Shown: positions 1 through 8,368 of the stretch, one piece after another
Layout of the letters: each line of letters opens with the position of its first letter
How positions within the stretch are numbered: position 1 is the first letter of the stretch
NCBI GenBank assembly: GCA_963696505.1
Contig: CAVOKN010000028.1
Span: 1-64,000 of the forward strand
Origin: CAVOKN01 sp963696505
Lineage (GTDB): Bacteria > Pseudomonadota > Gammaproteobacteria > Burkholderiales > Rhodocyclaceae
Direction of reading: 5' to 3'
DNA length: 64,000 nucleotides
The notes under the pieces: generated by a model
Seen by the model: only the letters and a program-made list of their open reading frames with translations
What the model was told of the DNA's origin: nothing
Databases searched by the model: none
Made by a program: the position numbers and the translations under genes

Positions 1-42
1 GGATGACCCGGGGCGGGTTTTCGCAGACTGCCGGAGTGGCGG

Positions 43-2280
43 TCAGAAAGGCCTGCCGAGGTAGAAGTACCAGCTTCCGCTGCCGTCGTCCGTCCGCCCG
101 TAGCCGAGATAGGCCGGGCCGACCGGAGTGTCCGCCGCCACGAAAAGGCTCCCCGAGAAGAGCCGTCCGGTCGGGCTCCCCCGAACCAGCGGATCGCCGA
201 CCTCGCCGATCTCGATCGACCCGCCGCCATAGGCGCCTTCGAATAGGGTGGTCCGCAGGATGCGGTGGTAGTACATCAGGCGTGCGTACGAGATGTTCTG
301 GCCGAGCAGTTGCCCGGTGGCATAGCCGGACTGCTGAAGGAATCCGCCCCACTGGAATTGATCGTAGTTCGGCAGGGGATCCGAGCCGAGCGCGCCGCCG
401 AACTTCAGGCCCAGCGAGAACGTGTGCTCGCCCAGCGAGTATGCGCCTGTGAAATCCGCGTCCCACTTGGTATAGTTCTCGTCGGCACCCAGGGCGTCGG
501 TCGAGGCGAATACCCGCGCCGCACCGCGCCAGCCGTTGCGCGGGAAATGCACGCTGTCGAGGCGGTCCAGGAGAAGCTGGAAAGTCGCCGCGCCCACCGT
601 CCGCTCGGGGCCGGGTGAGAGCAACTGCGGCCCCGTGTCGAGTTCCGGCTGGACGATACCTCCAGCCACACCCAGCCGCACCTCGCCATAGCGGCCGATC
701 AGGCTGCCGAAATCCAAGGCGGCCAGCGCCGAACTGACGTCGTAGCTGGCGACGCGGTTCTCGCCCTGATACAGGTCGGTCGAGCGGTTCTCCAGCACGA
801 TGCGCGGCGCGACGAAGAACGTGCCTTCGGGGATGAGGGGCTGGTAGAACTCTGTCATCAGGGCGCTGCTGCGCCCGATCTGCACGTCGGTGCGCCACTC
901 CGCCCCCAGCGAGTTGATCCAGGTGTTGCGATAGCTGCCGATGAGATTGAAGTAGGCGTCGCCCTGAAAGTCGCTCGACAGCCCGAGACCTAAGCGCAGA
1001 TAGTCCAGCCCCCAGGACTTCTCGATGGCATCCACCGCCAGGACGCGCCGGTTCGGTTCCTCAAGGTAGCGGTAATGGACGTGCTCGAAGTTGCCGGTTC
1101 CGTAGAGCCGGCGCATGTCGCGATCGAGGGTCGTCTGGTCGATCGGCTTGCCGGTCTCGGTGTCCATCGCCGCGCGCGCCGTGCGCGGGTTGACCTCGTT
1201 CAAGGTCGCGAAGCGGATCTCGTCCACCGGCCGCAGGTCCGGCTTGAGCTCTACGCTCTGGCGCTCGCGCAATGCGGCGTACTGGGCAGCGGGCAGGGAG
1301 AGCCGGGCGAGCCGGTCCGCGACCTGGCGCGCGGCCGCCTCGCCCAGCGGGGCAATCTCCGGCAGGCGGTCGAAATCCGCGGTCGTGAAATCTCCCAGCT
1401 CAGGCGAAATGAGGATGTCGTCGGGCTTCAGCCGGGCGAGCGAGGCCTGGACGTTCTGCTCGGTCAGGATGCTGAGCATCTGGGCCGAAATGCCAAGCAC
1501 CCCGTCGAGCTGCTCGCGCTTGAGCAGCGGCGTGCCGACGTTCACTGCGATGATGACGTCGGGTCGAAATTCGCGCGCGATCTCCACCGGCAGGTTGGCG
1601 GTGAGCATGCCGTCCACCAGCATCATTCCGTCGAACTCGGCCGGCGCCACCGCGCCGGGCACCGACATGCTCGCCCGCATCACGTTGGCCATTTCGCCCT
1701 CGCTGAACACGACCGGCTTGCCGGTCACCAGGTCGGTGGCCACCGCGCGGTAGGGGATCGGCAGATTGTCGAAGCGGTGGAAGCCTCTGACCTTCGAAAG
1801 CTGGCGCAGGACCGCCTCGAGCTGCACGCCGGTTACGATCCCCTTTCCGAGCCCGATCTTCCCGTCGTTGTAGCCGATGTCGCCGGTGAAGAAGAGACCG
1901 TAGTCGTCGGCCTTGCGGCGCATCGTCCGCTCCTCTCGCGGCGGCTTCTCCTTCAGCAGCAGCTCGGTCGAGATGCTGTGCGTGATCGACGACATCTCGT
2001 CAACCCGCATCCCCGTTGCGTAGGCGCCGCCGACGATGGCGCCCATGCTGGTGCCGGCGATGCAGTCGATCGGCACGCGGTATTCCTCGAGCACCTTGAG
2101 GACGCCGATGTGCGCCGCGCCGCGCGCACCGCCGCCCGAGAGCACCAGGCAGACCTTCGGGCGCCCGGGGCCGGCCGCCGGTTCGTCCGCCGGCGCCGCC
2201 AGCGCGACTGCGGGCAACGACAAGGCAAGCACAAGGGCCGAGGCCACCAGACCGGCCGCTGCGTCGAGGGGCCTACTCAT
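43..2280 (-). CDS. Patatin-like phospholipase with outer-membrane barrel (PlpD/type Vd autotransporter-like)
   Basis: A 745-aa protein with a signal peptide (about residues 1-28) and then a patatin domain. The oxyanion motif GGGARG (about 50-55), the nucleophile motif GTSMG (about 76-80) and the DGM version of the catalytic Asp motif (about 223-225) are all present. The middle region (about 345-420) looks like a POTRA-type domain, and the C-terminal 300 residues alternate polar and aromatic residues and end in F, as in 16-strand Omp85-type barrels. Length and order match PlpD of Pseudomonas (about 730 aa), in which a lipase is anchored and displayed by its own barrel. Predicted role: outer-membrane lipid hydrolase (phospholipase A). 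Its ATG overlaps the stop of the DUF4105 gene upstream, so the two are probably co-transcribed. Confidence 0.88.
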   Translation of the reverse strand: MSRPLDAAAGLVASALVLALSLPAVALAAPADEPAAGPGRPKVCLVLSGGGARGAAHIGVLKVLEEYRVPIDCIAGTSMGAIVGGAYATGMRVDEMSSITHSISTELLLKEKPPREERTMRRKADDYGLFFTGDIGYNDGKIGLGKGIVTGVQLEAVLRQLSKVRGFHRFDNLPIPYRAVATDLVTGKPVVFSEGEMANVMRASMSVPGAVAPAEFDGMMLVDGMLTANLPVEIAREFRPDVIIAVNVGTPLLKREQLDGVLGISAQMLSILTEQNVQASLARLKPDDILISPELGDFTTADFDRLPEIAPLGEAAARQVADRLARLSLPAAQYAALRERQSVELKPDLRPVDEIRFATLNEVNPRTARAAMDTETGKPIDQTTLDRDMRRLYGTGNFEHVHYRYLEEPNRRVLAVDAIEKSWGLDYLRLGLGLSSDFQGDAYFNLIGSYRNTWINSLGAEWRTDVQIGRSSALMTEFYQPLIPEGTFFVAPRIVLENRSTDLYQGENRVASYDVSSALAALDFGSLIGRYGEVRLGVAGGIVQPELDTGPQLLSPGPERTVGAATFQLLLDRLDSVHFPRNGWRGAARVFASTDALGADENYTKWDADFTGAYSLGEHTFSLGLKFGGALGSDPLPNYDQFQWGGFLQQSGYATGQLLGQNISYARLMYYHRILRTTLFEGAYGGGSIEIGEVGDPLVRGSPTGRLFSGSLFVAADTPVGPAYLGYGRTDDGSGSWYFYLGRPF

Positions 2281-3369
2281 TCCTTCTTCTCCTTATGCCG
2301 CGCGCCGGCGCCGCCTTCGCTTGCCGGGCCATCGCTTTCTCGGATGCGGCGCGAAAAGTCCGCCGACTTGTCCGCCGCCTGCGCACGGACATTGACGTGG
2401 GCGCGGCGCTGGATCTCGGCGAAGCTCTCGCCCCCGCTCTTCAGGCGCCCGTGTTCGTGCAGGTATTCGGGCACGTAGCCGCTGGCGAGGATCTTCCAGC
2501 TGAATGGTAGATGGTTGTCATTGACCTTCGATGCCATCCAGATGGTGGTGGTGCAATTGGTGGTGAGCGTGTTATAGAACTCGGGCTCGCGCTTCAGGGC
2601 GTTGATCCGGTCGCATGTACTCAAGGAACATGCGCCGCGCGTTCTCGGTCCGCCCCTGCAGGCGATAGACGTAGACGTCCTCCGGGGGATCGTGGCGGTA
2701 GTTGGTGCGCAGGCGGATCAGGTCGCGCTCGTCGCCCACCACGTAGTAAAGCTCGTACTGGCGGAAAAAGCCCTTGAGCGTCGAATACCCTTCCCCCTTC
2801 TCCTTGCGCGTCTCGATGGACACGGCGAGGTGGTCGCCGCCGGCGAAGGCGAAGCTGAGTAACACGTGCGCGACGGCCGGGCCCATCCAGTACACCGCCA
2901 CCAGGTCTATGCCTTCGAGCTTGCGCAGGTCGTACTGCCTGTCGTAGTAGGCGGGGGTGTAGTCGAACTCGCTGCGGTAGTCGAAGTTGCGGACGTTGCG
3001 CACCGTGACGAGGTCGCCCTCGATCGTCGCCTCGGGCAACAGGGCCACGTCCGGCTGCCAGTCGCGGTCGTTGGACGGCTCGATCGTTCCCCACCAGAGA
3101 AGGAGCGCGGCGAACAGGACGAGCCAGGCGCCGAAGGCGGGCCAGCGCCGGCTGCGGAAGAACATGGCGACAAGCGTGGCGAACGTTAGCGCTCCGAAAG
3201 CGCCGCCGAGGACGCCGCGCAGGCTTTCGCCTCCCGGCCCGGCAAAGGCGAGAGCAAGCGCCCACCAGCCGCCGGCAAGGCTTGTCACCGAGCCGGCGAC
3301 CAGCAGGCCCAGCACGGCAACTCCGCGCTTCCAGCGGGCCGTCGGAGTCCGCGGCTGGTTCATGGTCAT
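2277..3369 (-). pseudogene. DUF4105 inner-membrane protein, frameshifted
   Basis: The N-terminal part (3369 to about 2614) has three hydrophobic segments followed by the DUF4105 domain (motifs VRNFDYRSEFDY and YYVVGDERDL). Near base 2614 the frame changes: EYMR in one frame continues as RINALKREPEFYNTLTTNC in another. This is the expected DUF4105 continuation, with its conserved TNCTT stretch. Removing one base in the run GACCGGAT restores one 363-aa reading frame. DUF4105 proteins have no firmly assigned enzyme activity; the conserved Asn-Cys suggests a papain-like fold. The stop overlaps the patatin start. It is either a true frameshift or a one-base insertion error; several neighbours show the same pattern. 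Confidence 0.75.
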
Positions 3370-3668
3370 GGTTGAAGTGGTCCGGCCATCTCGAAAAGGA
3401 CTGCCGGTTCGGCGACAGAACGCACTTCCATCTTGTTCATTGCATGGGCACTACGAACCTCGACCGTCTTCTCTGACAGGCCCGGATCGCTGGCCATCTG
3501 CTTGGCGAACCGGCCCCGGACGACGCGGTCATGCCCTGCGAGGACTTCCTCGGCCGTGGCGAAGATTCTGAGCTGCCAGCCGGCAGAGCGCGGCAGCCGT
3601 TCGAGTACCCGCTCCACCATAGTGTCGTCATCGACCACGAACATGGTTGCCGCTTCGCTTGCCCCCAT
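3366..3668 (-). pseudogene. Internally deleted FixJ/NarL-type response regulator remnant
   Basis: A 100-aa ORF. The first 45 residues look like a receiver domain start (MFVVDDD with the acidic pocket, then LERLPRSAGWQLRIFATAEE). The next part looks like the end of a LuxR-type HTH (GRFAKQMASDPGLSEKTVEVRSAHAMNKMEVRS, quoted here in two overlapping pieces: GRFAKQMASDPGLSEKTV and EVRSAHAMNKMEVRS). The phospho-Asp, the rest of the receiver and the first HTH helices, roughly 100 residues, are missing without a frame change. The protein therefore cannot phosphorylate or dimerise as a normal FixJ. The end overlaps the start of the DUF4105 gene. Most likely a decayed gene; a functional mini-regulator is less likely. 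Confidence 0.6.
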
Positions 3669-3850
3669 TGAACCCGACTGCCGGGATGTTGCCCGAGCAA
3701 TGCTACGGTCAAGCTATGCGGCCGCCACGGAATGCAATCAAAGAGGCCGCCGGGGCGGTCGATCCCGACTCGCCAGCCACAAAGCCCGGATCGCGGTCGA
3801 TGCAGGCGGTCCGGGCTTCGCCAGGCGGCGGGCGGCGAGAAAGAATTTGC

Positions 3851-4464
3851 TTACGGCTTCTTGGGCGCCGCGGCCTTCGCGGCGGGCTGCACGGAGATTG
3901 CGACCGCCTCGACGTATTCGGCCTCGATCTGGTCGCCCTTCTTAACCACCTTGAAGTGGTCGGGGTTCTTGACCTCCAGATCGACCACGTTGCCCTTGGG
4001 ACCCTTCAGGGTGATCGTCTTCTTCTCGGGGCTGACGTCGATCACCTCGGCGTTGACCACCACCATGCGGCCCACGGCTCCCGCCGGCTTCTCGCCCGGC
4101 TTCGCGCGCACGGCGCCCTCGGTCTCCTTGCGCTCCAGCGGCTTGCCGTCCTTCTTCACCTGCCATCGTGAGCGCCTGCGCGTACTCGATCACGACCTCC
4201 TCGCCAACCTTGATCTGGTCGAAGTTCCTCACTTCCGCGCCGGCGACCACATCCAACACCTTGCCGTCCGACCCCTTGAGCGTCAGGGTGCGGGTGGCCT
4301 TGTCGATGGCGGTGATCGCGGCGGAGGCGTTGGCGACCTGCCCGATCTGCACCTTCCCGGGTTCGTTCTTGATCAGCCGTTCCTTCGACAGGCGCCTGCT
4401 GGGCAAATCCGGGCAGAGCGGCAACCGACAGCGAGACCAGTACGGCCAACATTGACATGCGCAT
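3851..4464 (-). pseudogene. Exported small protein with two OB-like repeats, two frameshifts
   Basis: Three consecutive minus-strand frames make one protein of about 203 aa. Frame one gives a clear signal peptide (MRMSMLAVLVSLSVAALPGFAQQAP). Frame two gives the first repeat (ITAIDKATRTLTLKGSDGK, then VGEEVVIEYAQALTMA). Frame three gives a second repeat of the same design (VIDVSPEKKTITLKGPKG, then KGDQIEAEYVEAVAI). The shifts lie near 4400 and 4155, and both are repaired by deleting one base. The duplicated beta-rich unit resembles small periplasmic proteins of unknown function found in Proteobacteria. No enzyme motif is visible. Position: upstream of and separate from ppk2. Confidence 0.6.
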
Positions 4465-4574
4465 CTTTACTTACCTTTCAGTGGATGAAAACGCTTGAGA
4501 CCAGGGCGCTAGTGTGCCCCAGCAACGGGCCGTTGGTCCAGTCCCGGACCCGGCGGCAGGATCAGCGTGGCGCG

Positions 4575-5483
4575 CTACTGCTCCGCCAGCAACTTGTCCC
4601 GCACCTCGCGAAGCTGCGCCTCCTGCTCCGGCGTGACCTTCGGATACTCCAGGGCAAGGCCGCGGATGGCATTGCTGACGATCACCGACACCAGGGCGCG
4701 GGTGACGAACTTGTGGTCGGCGGGAATGACGTGCCACGGCGCCCATTCGGTGGTCGTTGCATTGAGCATGTCCTCGAAGGCCACCATGTAGTCGTCCCAG
4801 TAGCCGCGCTCGGCAAGATCGGCGGCGGAGAACTTCCAGTGCTTCTCCGGGTCTTCGAGGCGGTCGAGAAAGCGGCGCTTCTGCTCCGCCTTCGAAACGT
4901 TGAGGAAGAACTTCAGGATCAGCGTGCCGTTGCGCGCCAGGTGCCGCTCGAAGGCGTTGATGTCGTCATAGCGTGCGTCCCAGAATGCCTTGCCGCGTTT
5001 GCCGGGCGGCAGCTTCTGACTTTCGAGGATGTGAGGGTGCACCCGCACCACCAGCACCTCCTCGTAGTACGAACGGTTGAAGATGCCGATGCGCCCGCGC
5101 TCCGGCACGCTCTTGGCATAGCGCCAGAGGAAGTTGTGGTCCAGTTCCTCGTCCGACGGGCGCTTGAAGCTGAACACCTGGCAGCCCTGGGGATTGACGC
5201 CGGACATGACATGCTTGATGGTGCCGTCCTTGCCAGCGGCATCCATCGCCTGGAACACCAGCAGCACCGAATGAGTGTCGCTCGCCCACAGCAGTTCCTG
5301 GGCCTCGGTGAGGCTGGCCGAGTTCTCCTCCAGGAAGGCCTTGGCGCGCTCCTTCATCTCGCCCTTCGCGATGTCTTCGATATCCTTGCCGCCGATCCAT
5401 CCGGGGTCGAATTCCTTTAGCCGGACGCGGACTTCCGGTTCGAGTCGGCAGGCTTTATGGATCTCCTTCAGGCTGAGCGGCAT
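4575..5483 (-). CDS. ppk2: Polyphosphate kinase 2 family protein
   Basis: A 302-aa PPK2-family phosphotransferase, which moves phosphate between inorganic polyphosphate and nucleotides. The Walker A-like loop is FQAMDAAGKDGTIKHV (about residues 82-97). The lid/Walker B region has the family signature NRSYYEEVLVVRVHP, and FLDRLEDPEKHWKFS follows. The single-domain length matches classes I and III; the RSYYE..L..RVHP form is typical of class III (AMP and ADP acceptors), but the class cannot be fixed by eye. The ATG at 5483 is chosen because homology begins at MPLSLKEIHK; the open frame further upstream only runs through a GTGCGC repeat region. Monocistronic, cytosolic. Confidence 0.9.
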   Translation of the reverse strand: MPLSLKEIHKACRLEPEVRVRLKEFDPGWIGGKDIEDIAKGEMKERAKAFLEENSASLTEAQELLWASDTHSVLLVFQAMDAAGKDGTIKHVMSGVNPQGCQVFSFKRPSDEELDHNFLWRYAKSVPERGRIGIFNRSYYEEVLVVRVHPHILESQKLPPGKRGKAFWDARYDDINAFERHLARNGTLILKFFLNVSKAEQKRRFLDRLEDPEKHWKFSAADLAERGYWDDYMVAFEDMLNATTTEWAPWHVIPADHKFVTRALVSVIVSNAIRGLALEYPKVTPEQEAQLREVRDKLLAEQ

Positions 5484-5574
5484 TGCTGGTCTCCATCGAA
5501 ATCGTGACGATCGAATACACGCACTATACGCCCCGGCCCGGCGGGGTGCCCCGCGCGGACGATCGGGCGTTGTT

Positions 5575-5668
5575 CGGTGCGCGTGGCGCACCCTATGGGA
5601 ATTGAGACGCTGGTTTCGTAGGGTGCGCCGTGCGCACCGATCCAGCCATGGTGCGCACGGCGCACCCA
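5575..5668. repeat. GTGCGC-type dispersed palindromic repeat, three units
   Basis: Three related units of about 20 bp (5575-5594, 5617-5640, 5650-5668) have the core GGGTGCGCCRTGCGCACC or its inverse and can pair with each other. The same unit recurs three times at 46443-46540, and a half-copy lies near 62134. It sits between ppk2 and the SRAP gene and may act as a bidirectional terminator or REP-like element. Confidence 0.65.
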
Positions 5669-5669
5669 A

Positions 5670-6329
5670 TTACTCCGCCAGCGGCTCGACCAGACCCGGG
5701 CCTTCGTTGGCGGCGCGATTCACCGCCATCCCGACGCGATAGGCGCGCATTTCCTCGGCGGGGTAGGGCTTGAGCAGAGCCGCCGCGCCGGCGAAGGTCG
5801 GGTCGAGCCAATCGGCATGGTCCTGCGGCGCGACGATCAGCGGCATGCGGTCGTGGATCGTCGCACACCGTTCGTTGGGCGGGGTGGTGATCAACGCGAA
5901 GGTGGCAAGCTCGCCCTCCGGCCCGCGCCAGGTTTCCAGCAAGCCGCCGAAGCCGAACAGGTCGCCGTCCGCCATGCCGATGAACCAGGGCTGCTTGTGC
6001 CCCGCGCGCTGCTGCCATTCGTAGAATCCGCGCGCCGGCACCAGCACCCGGCGATGGCGGAACGCGTGGCGGAACATCGGCTTCGTCGCCACCGTCTCCG
6101 CCTTGGCATTGATCGGCCGGTTGAGCGTCGCGGGATCCTTCACCCACGAAGGTATCAGCCCCCACTTCGCCAAAGTCAGCGTCCGTGGACCGCCTCGCTC
6201 GCGGCCGATGACGGGCGCAAACTGCGTCGGCGCGATGTTGTAGCGCGGCGCGAAATCGGCAATGGCGTCGAGATCGAAGCGCTCGCGCAGGCGCGACACC
6301 GGACCGTAGAGGGCGTAGCGCCCGCACAC
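5670..6329 (-). CDS. SOS response-associated peptidase (SRAP/HMCES/YedK family)
   Basis: A 219-aa SRAP protein. After removal of Met the catalytic Cys2 is exposed (MCGRYAL), which forms the thiazolidine crosslink to abasic sites in single-stranded DNA. The other conserved elements are present: RYNIAPTQ (Asn of the active site), NAKAET (active-site Glu), GFYEW and IHDRMP (conserved His). Length is typical (about 220). The protein shields abasic sites in ssDNA. The next gene starts 10 bp upstream of its ATG in the same direction. No LexA box was found by eye. Confidence 0.93.
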   Translation of the reverse strand: MCGRYALYGPVSRLRERFDLDAIADFAPRYNIAPTQFAPVIGRERGGPRTLTLAKWGLIPSWVKDPATLNRPINAKAETVATKPMFRHAFRHRRVLVPARGFYEWQQRAGHKQPWFIGMADGDLFGFGGLLETWRGPEGELATFALITTPPNERCATIHDRMPLIVAPQDHADWLDPTFAGAAALLKPYPAEEMRAYRVGMAVNRAANEGPGLVEPLAE

Positions 6330-6339
6330 GCCGCGCGCC

Positions 6340-6570
6340 TCAGCCGCCGCGGCGCTGCCGCGCCATGCGTGCGAGCTTCAGGCCCAGCACCACCAGCGGC
6401 AGCAGGTGCCAGAACAGGTCGAAGATGTCGATCGGGCGGATCAGCGTCCCCGCCGCCAGCATCTTCAGCTTCTCCCAAAGGTGTGGCTCGGGCACGAAGG
6501 GCGCCAGCGCCATCAGCAGCGCGAGGGGCAGGATCAGGCCGAGGGGGATCTTGTTGACGAAGCGCATCAT
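6340..6570 (-). CDS. Small two-helix inner-membrane protein
   Basis: A 76-aa protein with two hydrophobic segments (LGLILPLALLMALAPF and LFWHLLPLVVLGLKLA) around a conserved-looking middle, EKLKMLAAGTLIRPIDIFD. Similar small proteins in Betaproteobacteria are often labelled RND transporter by automatic pipelines, but nothing here supports transport activity. It ends in a basic tail (RMARQRRGG). Likely co-transcribed with the SRAP gene that starts 10 bp downstream. Confidence 0.7.
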   Translation of the reverse strand: MMRFVNKIPLGLILPLALLMALAPFVPEPHLWEKLKMLAAGTLIRPIDIFDLFWHLLPLVVLGLKLARMARQRRGG

Positions 6571-6599
6571 GGTCGCCGATGCTACCCGAAGCGGCGGGG

Positions 6600-7475
6600 C
6601 TAGGGTTGCGATGCCAACAGCAATTCCGGATCCACCGCCGCCGCGTTGAGCATCACGCTCCAGTGCAGATGGGGGCCGCTGGCGCGGCCGGTCATTCCCG
6701 ACAGGCCGATCTGCTGCCCCTGCGCCACTGCTTCGCCGGCCTTCACGTCAATGCGCGACAGATGGCAGTACATGGTGATCAGCCCCTGGCCATGATCGAC
6801 GAACACCGTGAGGCCGTTGAAGAAGTAGTCGCCGGTGTTGGCGACGCGGCCGGCGGCGGCGCTGCGTAGCGGGGTGCCGCTCGCGAGCGCGACATCGAGG
6901 CCGGAGTGGGGCTGGCGCGGCTCGCCGTTGAAGACGCGGCGCAGGCCGAAGCGGCTGGACAGCGGGCCGTCCGCCGGCAGGCGCAGCGCGAGATCGACCT
7001 GGGGCTCGTCGCGCCATGCCGACTTCACTTCGGCGATGACACGCTGTTCGCGCTCGATGCGCAGGAGATCTTCAGGATTGGGCGTCACCTTGCGCTTGTC
7101 CTTGATGCGCACCCGCTGCTCAGGGTAGGCCTTGTCGCTCACCTCGAAGCTCTCGCTGCTTTCGGCGGATGCGCCGCGCACCCGGATGGCATGGCGGCCG
7201 GGCTTGAGGGAGAGCGGCAGGCCGACCACCGCGTGCCAGCCCTGCGCATCGCGCGCCACCAGCAGCGGCCGGTCCCCGAACCAGGCACGGGGAGGCGGCG
7301 CGGCGGCTTCTGCGATGTGCAGCACGGCGATGCCACCGGGAACGGGGCTGTGTCGCGGGAGCACCGCCCCTGCCGCGAAGGCGGCGCAGGCCATGACGAA
7401 GGCAATGCCGGCATGGAGGCACGCCAATGCCGCGCGGCTCCGGCCGGGGGCTCGCAGCGTCGAGCGCAGCCCGCC
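6600..7475 (-). CDS. M23 family metallopeptidase (LytM-type)
   Basis: The N-terminus is a signal anchor (about residues 18-38 from this start) and the C-terminus a LytM domain. The zinc ligands are visible: HSGLD (His and Asp), MYCHLS, and HLHWS (the HxH pair). The central part (RVRIKDKRKVTPNPEDLLRI) is typical of betaproteobacterial periplasmic M23 proteins. With all ligands present it should be an active peptidoglycan endopeptidase. The GTG at 7475 is preferred. The ATG at 7568 would put a translated REP-like repeat (PLPNPSPIHGEPG) at the N-terminus, and the ATG at 7394 would cut the hydrophobic anchor. The start remains uncertain. Confidence 0.85.
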   Translation of the reverse strand, partial: GGLRSTLRAPGRSRAALACLHAGIAFVMACAAFAAGAVLPRHSPVPGGIAVLHIAEAAAPPPRAWFGDRPLLVARDAQGWHAVVGLPLSLKPGRHAIRVRGASAESSESFEVSDKAYPEQRVRIKDKRKVTPNPEDLLRIEREQRVIAEVKSAWRDEPQVDLALRLPADGPLSSRFGLRRVFNGEPRQPHSGLDVALASGTPLRSAAAGRVANTGDYFFNGLTVFVDHGQGLITMYCHLSRIDVKAGEAVAQGQQIGLSGMTGRASGPHLHWSVMLNAAAVDPELLLASQP

Positions 7476-7482
7476 CACTCTC

Positions 7483-7556
7483 GCCAGCCCTCTCCCACGA
7501 GGGGCGAGGAAGCCGGGCTCCCCGTGGATGGGGGAGGGGTTGGGGAGAGGGTGAGC
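7483..7556. repeat. GC-rich REP-like repeat (CTCTCCC/GGGAGAG type)
   Basis: Imperfect inverted repeat made of CCTCTCCCACGAGG and a GGGGGAGGGGTTGGGGAGAGG half. The same family occurs at 19421-19465, 25577-25616, 35800-35841, 48661-48812 and 62696-62735. Here it sits at or inside the 5' end of the M23 gene, so it may be transcribed or even translated. Confidence 0.75.
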
Positions 7557-7628
7557 GTTGAGCTTCATCGCCAGGCGGGAGGCCCCTTGCCGCGTGTCGA
7601 GGGGCGTAACGGGATGGCGGTGCGGGGC

Positions 7629-8313
7629 TCAGGCTTGCAGCGCAAGAACCTCGGCGCTGGAACAGGCATCCGGGTCGATCGGCTGGCAGGCCGCAGACTG
7701 TCGGTCAATCAGCGTGCCGATGCGTCCGTCGGGATCCAGGCGGAAAGTCACGCCCAGTTCCCTCACCGTCAGGAGGAAGCGGACGCCCGACTGGTCCACG
7801 CCGGTGCAGGCTTCGAGGTCGATGGTGCGGGGCGGCTCGGGGCTGCGCAACAGGCGGTGCAGGCTGATGACGACGTGGAAGTTGAGGGTGCCGATGACCT
7901 TTGCGACGGGGCCGGCATCGGTATCGATTCGTCTCGACCGCACCGGCCCGATAGGCTGCCGTGAGGTGCTCGATTACCCGTCCCGCGTGAGTGCGGCTGT
8001 CCCTGCGCCGGGTGAAGGCCAGCCCGGCGAGCCAGCTTCCGCCGGCCCAGCGTACGACGCGAGCCAGCGTCACGTCGAAGGTGTGGCTTTCGTGACCGAG
8101 CCTCAGCCACACGCGACCTGTCGTTCCGATCAGCGGTGGCTCTGCGGCCTGGGAATATTGCAGGGCAAGGCCTGCGATGGAGAAATCGGTGATTGCGCCT
8201 TCGATGCTCGTCGGACCGGCATCGAGCCACTCGCAGGCGGCCCTGACCGCAACGGCCGGCTTGTAGCGCAGGGCGTGGCGCTTTTCGTTGCCTTGGTTGG
8301 TGTCGGTCGGCAT
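7629..8313 (-). pseudogene. PilZ domain protein with STAS-like C-terminus, frameshifted
   Basis: The first frame (8313 to about 7945) is a PilZ domain: RHALRYKPAVAV (the RxxxR c-di-GMP motif region) and ITDFSIAGLALQYS (the D/N-x-S-x-x-G element). A second frame (about 7943-7629) gives a STAS/anti-anti-sigma-like segment (TIDLEACTGVDQSGVRFLLT). The two frames overlap by over 200 bp if read separately, and the PilZ frame turns into arginine-rich shadow sequence after YRAGAV. Deleting one G in GCCGGTGCGG joins them into one 227-aa protein. A c-di-GMP-responsive PilZ-STAS protein is likely. The ATG at 8313 is used because PilZ homology begins soon after it. The neighbour is a GGDEF-EAL protein, which fits a local c-di-GMP circuit. 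Confidence 0.6.
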
Positions 8314-8368
8314 CGCATGTTTCTCGCTGGGAGACCGAACCATAGCGCGCTGCGCGCCGCGTGTCCGT

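Noticed and set aside
1075..2478. 467-aa plus-strand ORF opposite the patatin gene
   Set aside because: Shadow ORF of GC-rich DNA with His/Arg-rich composition and no domain.
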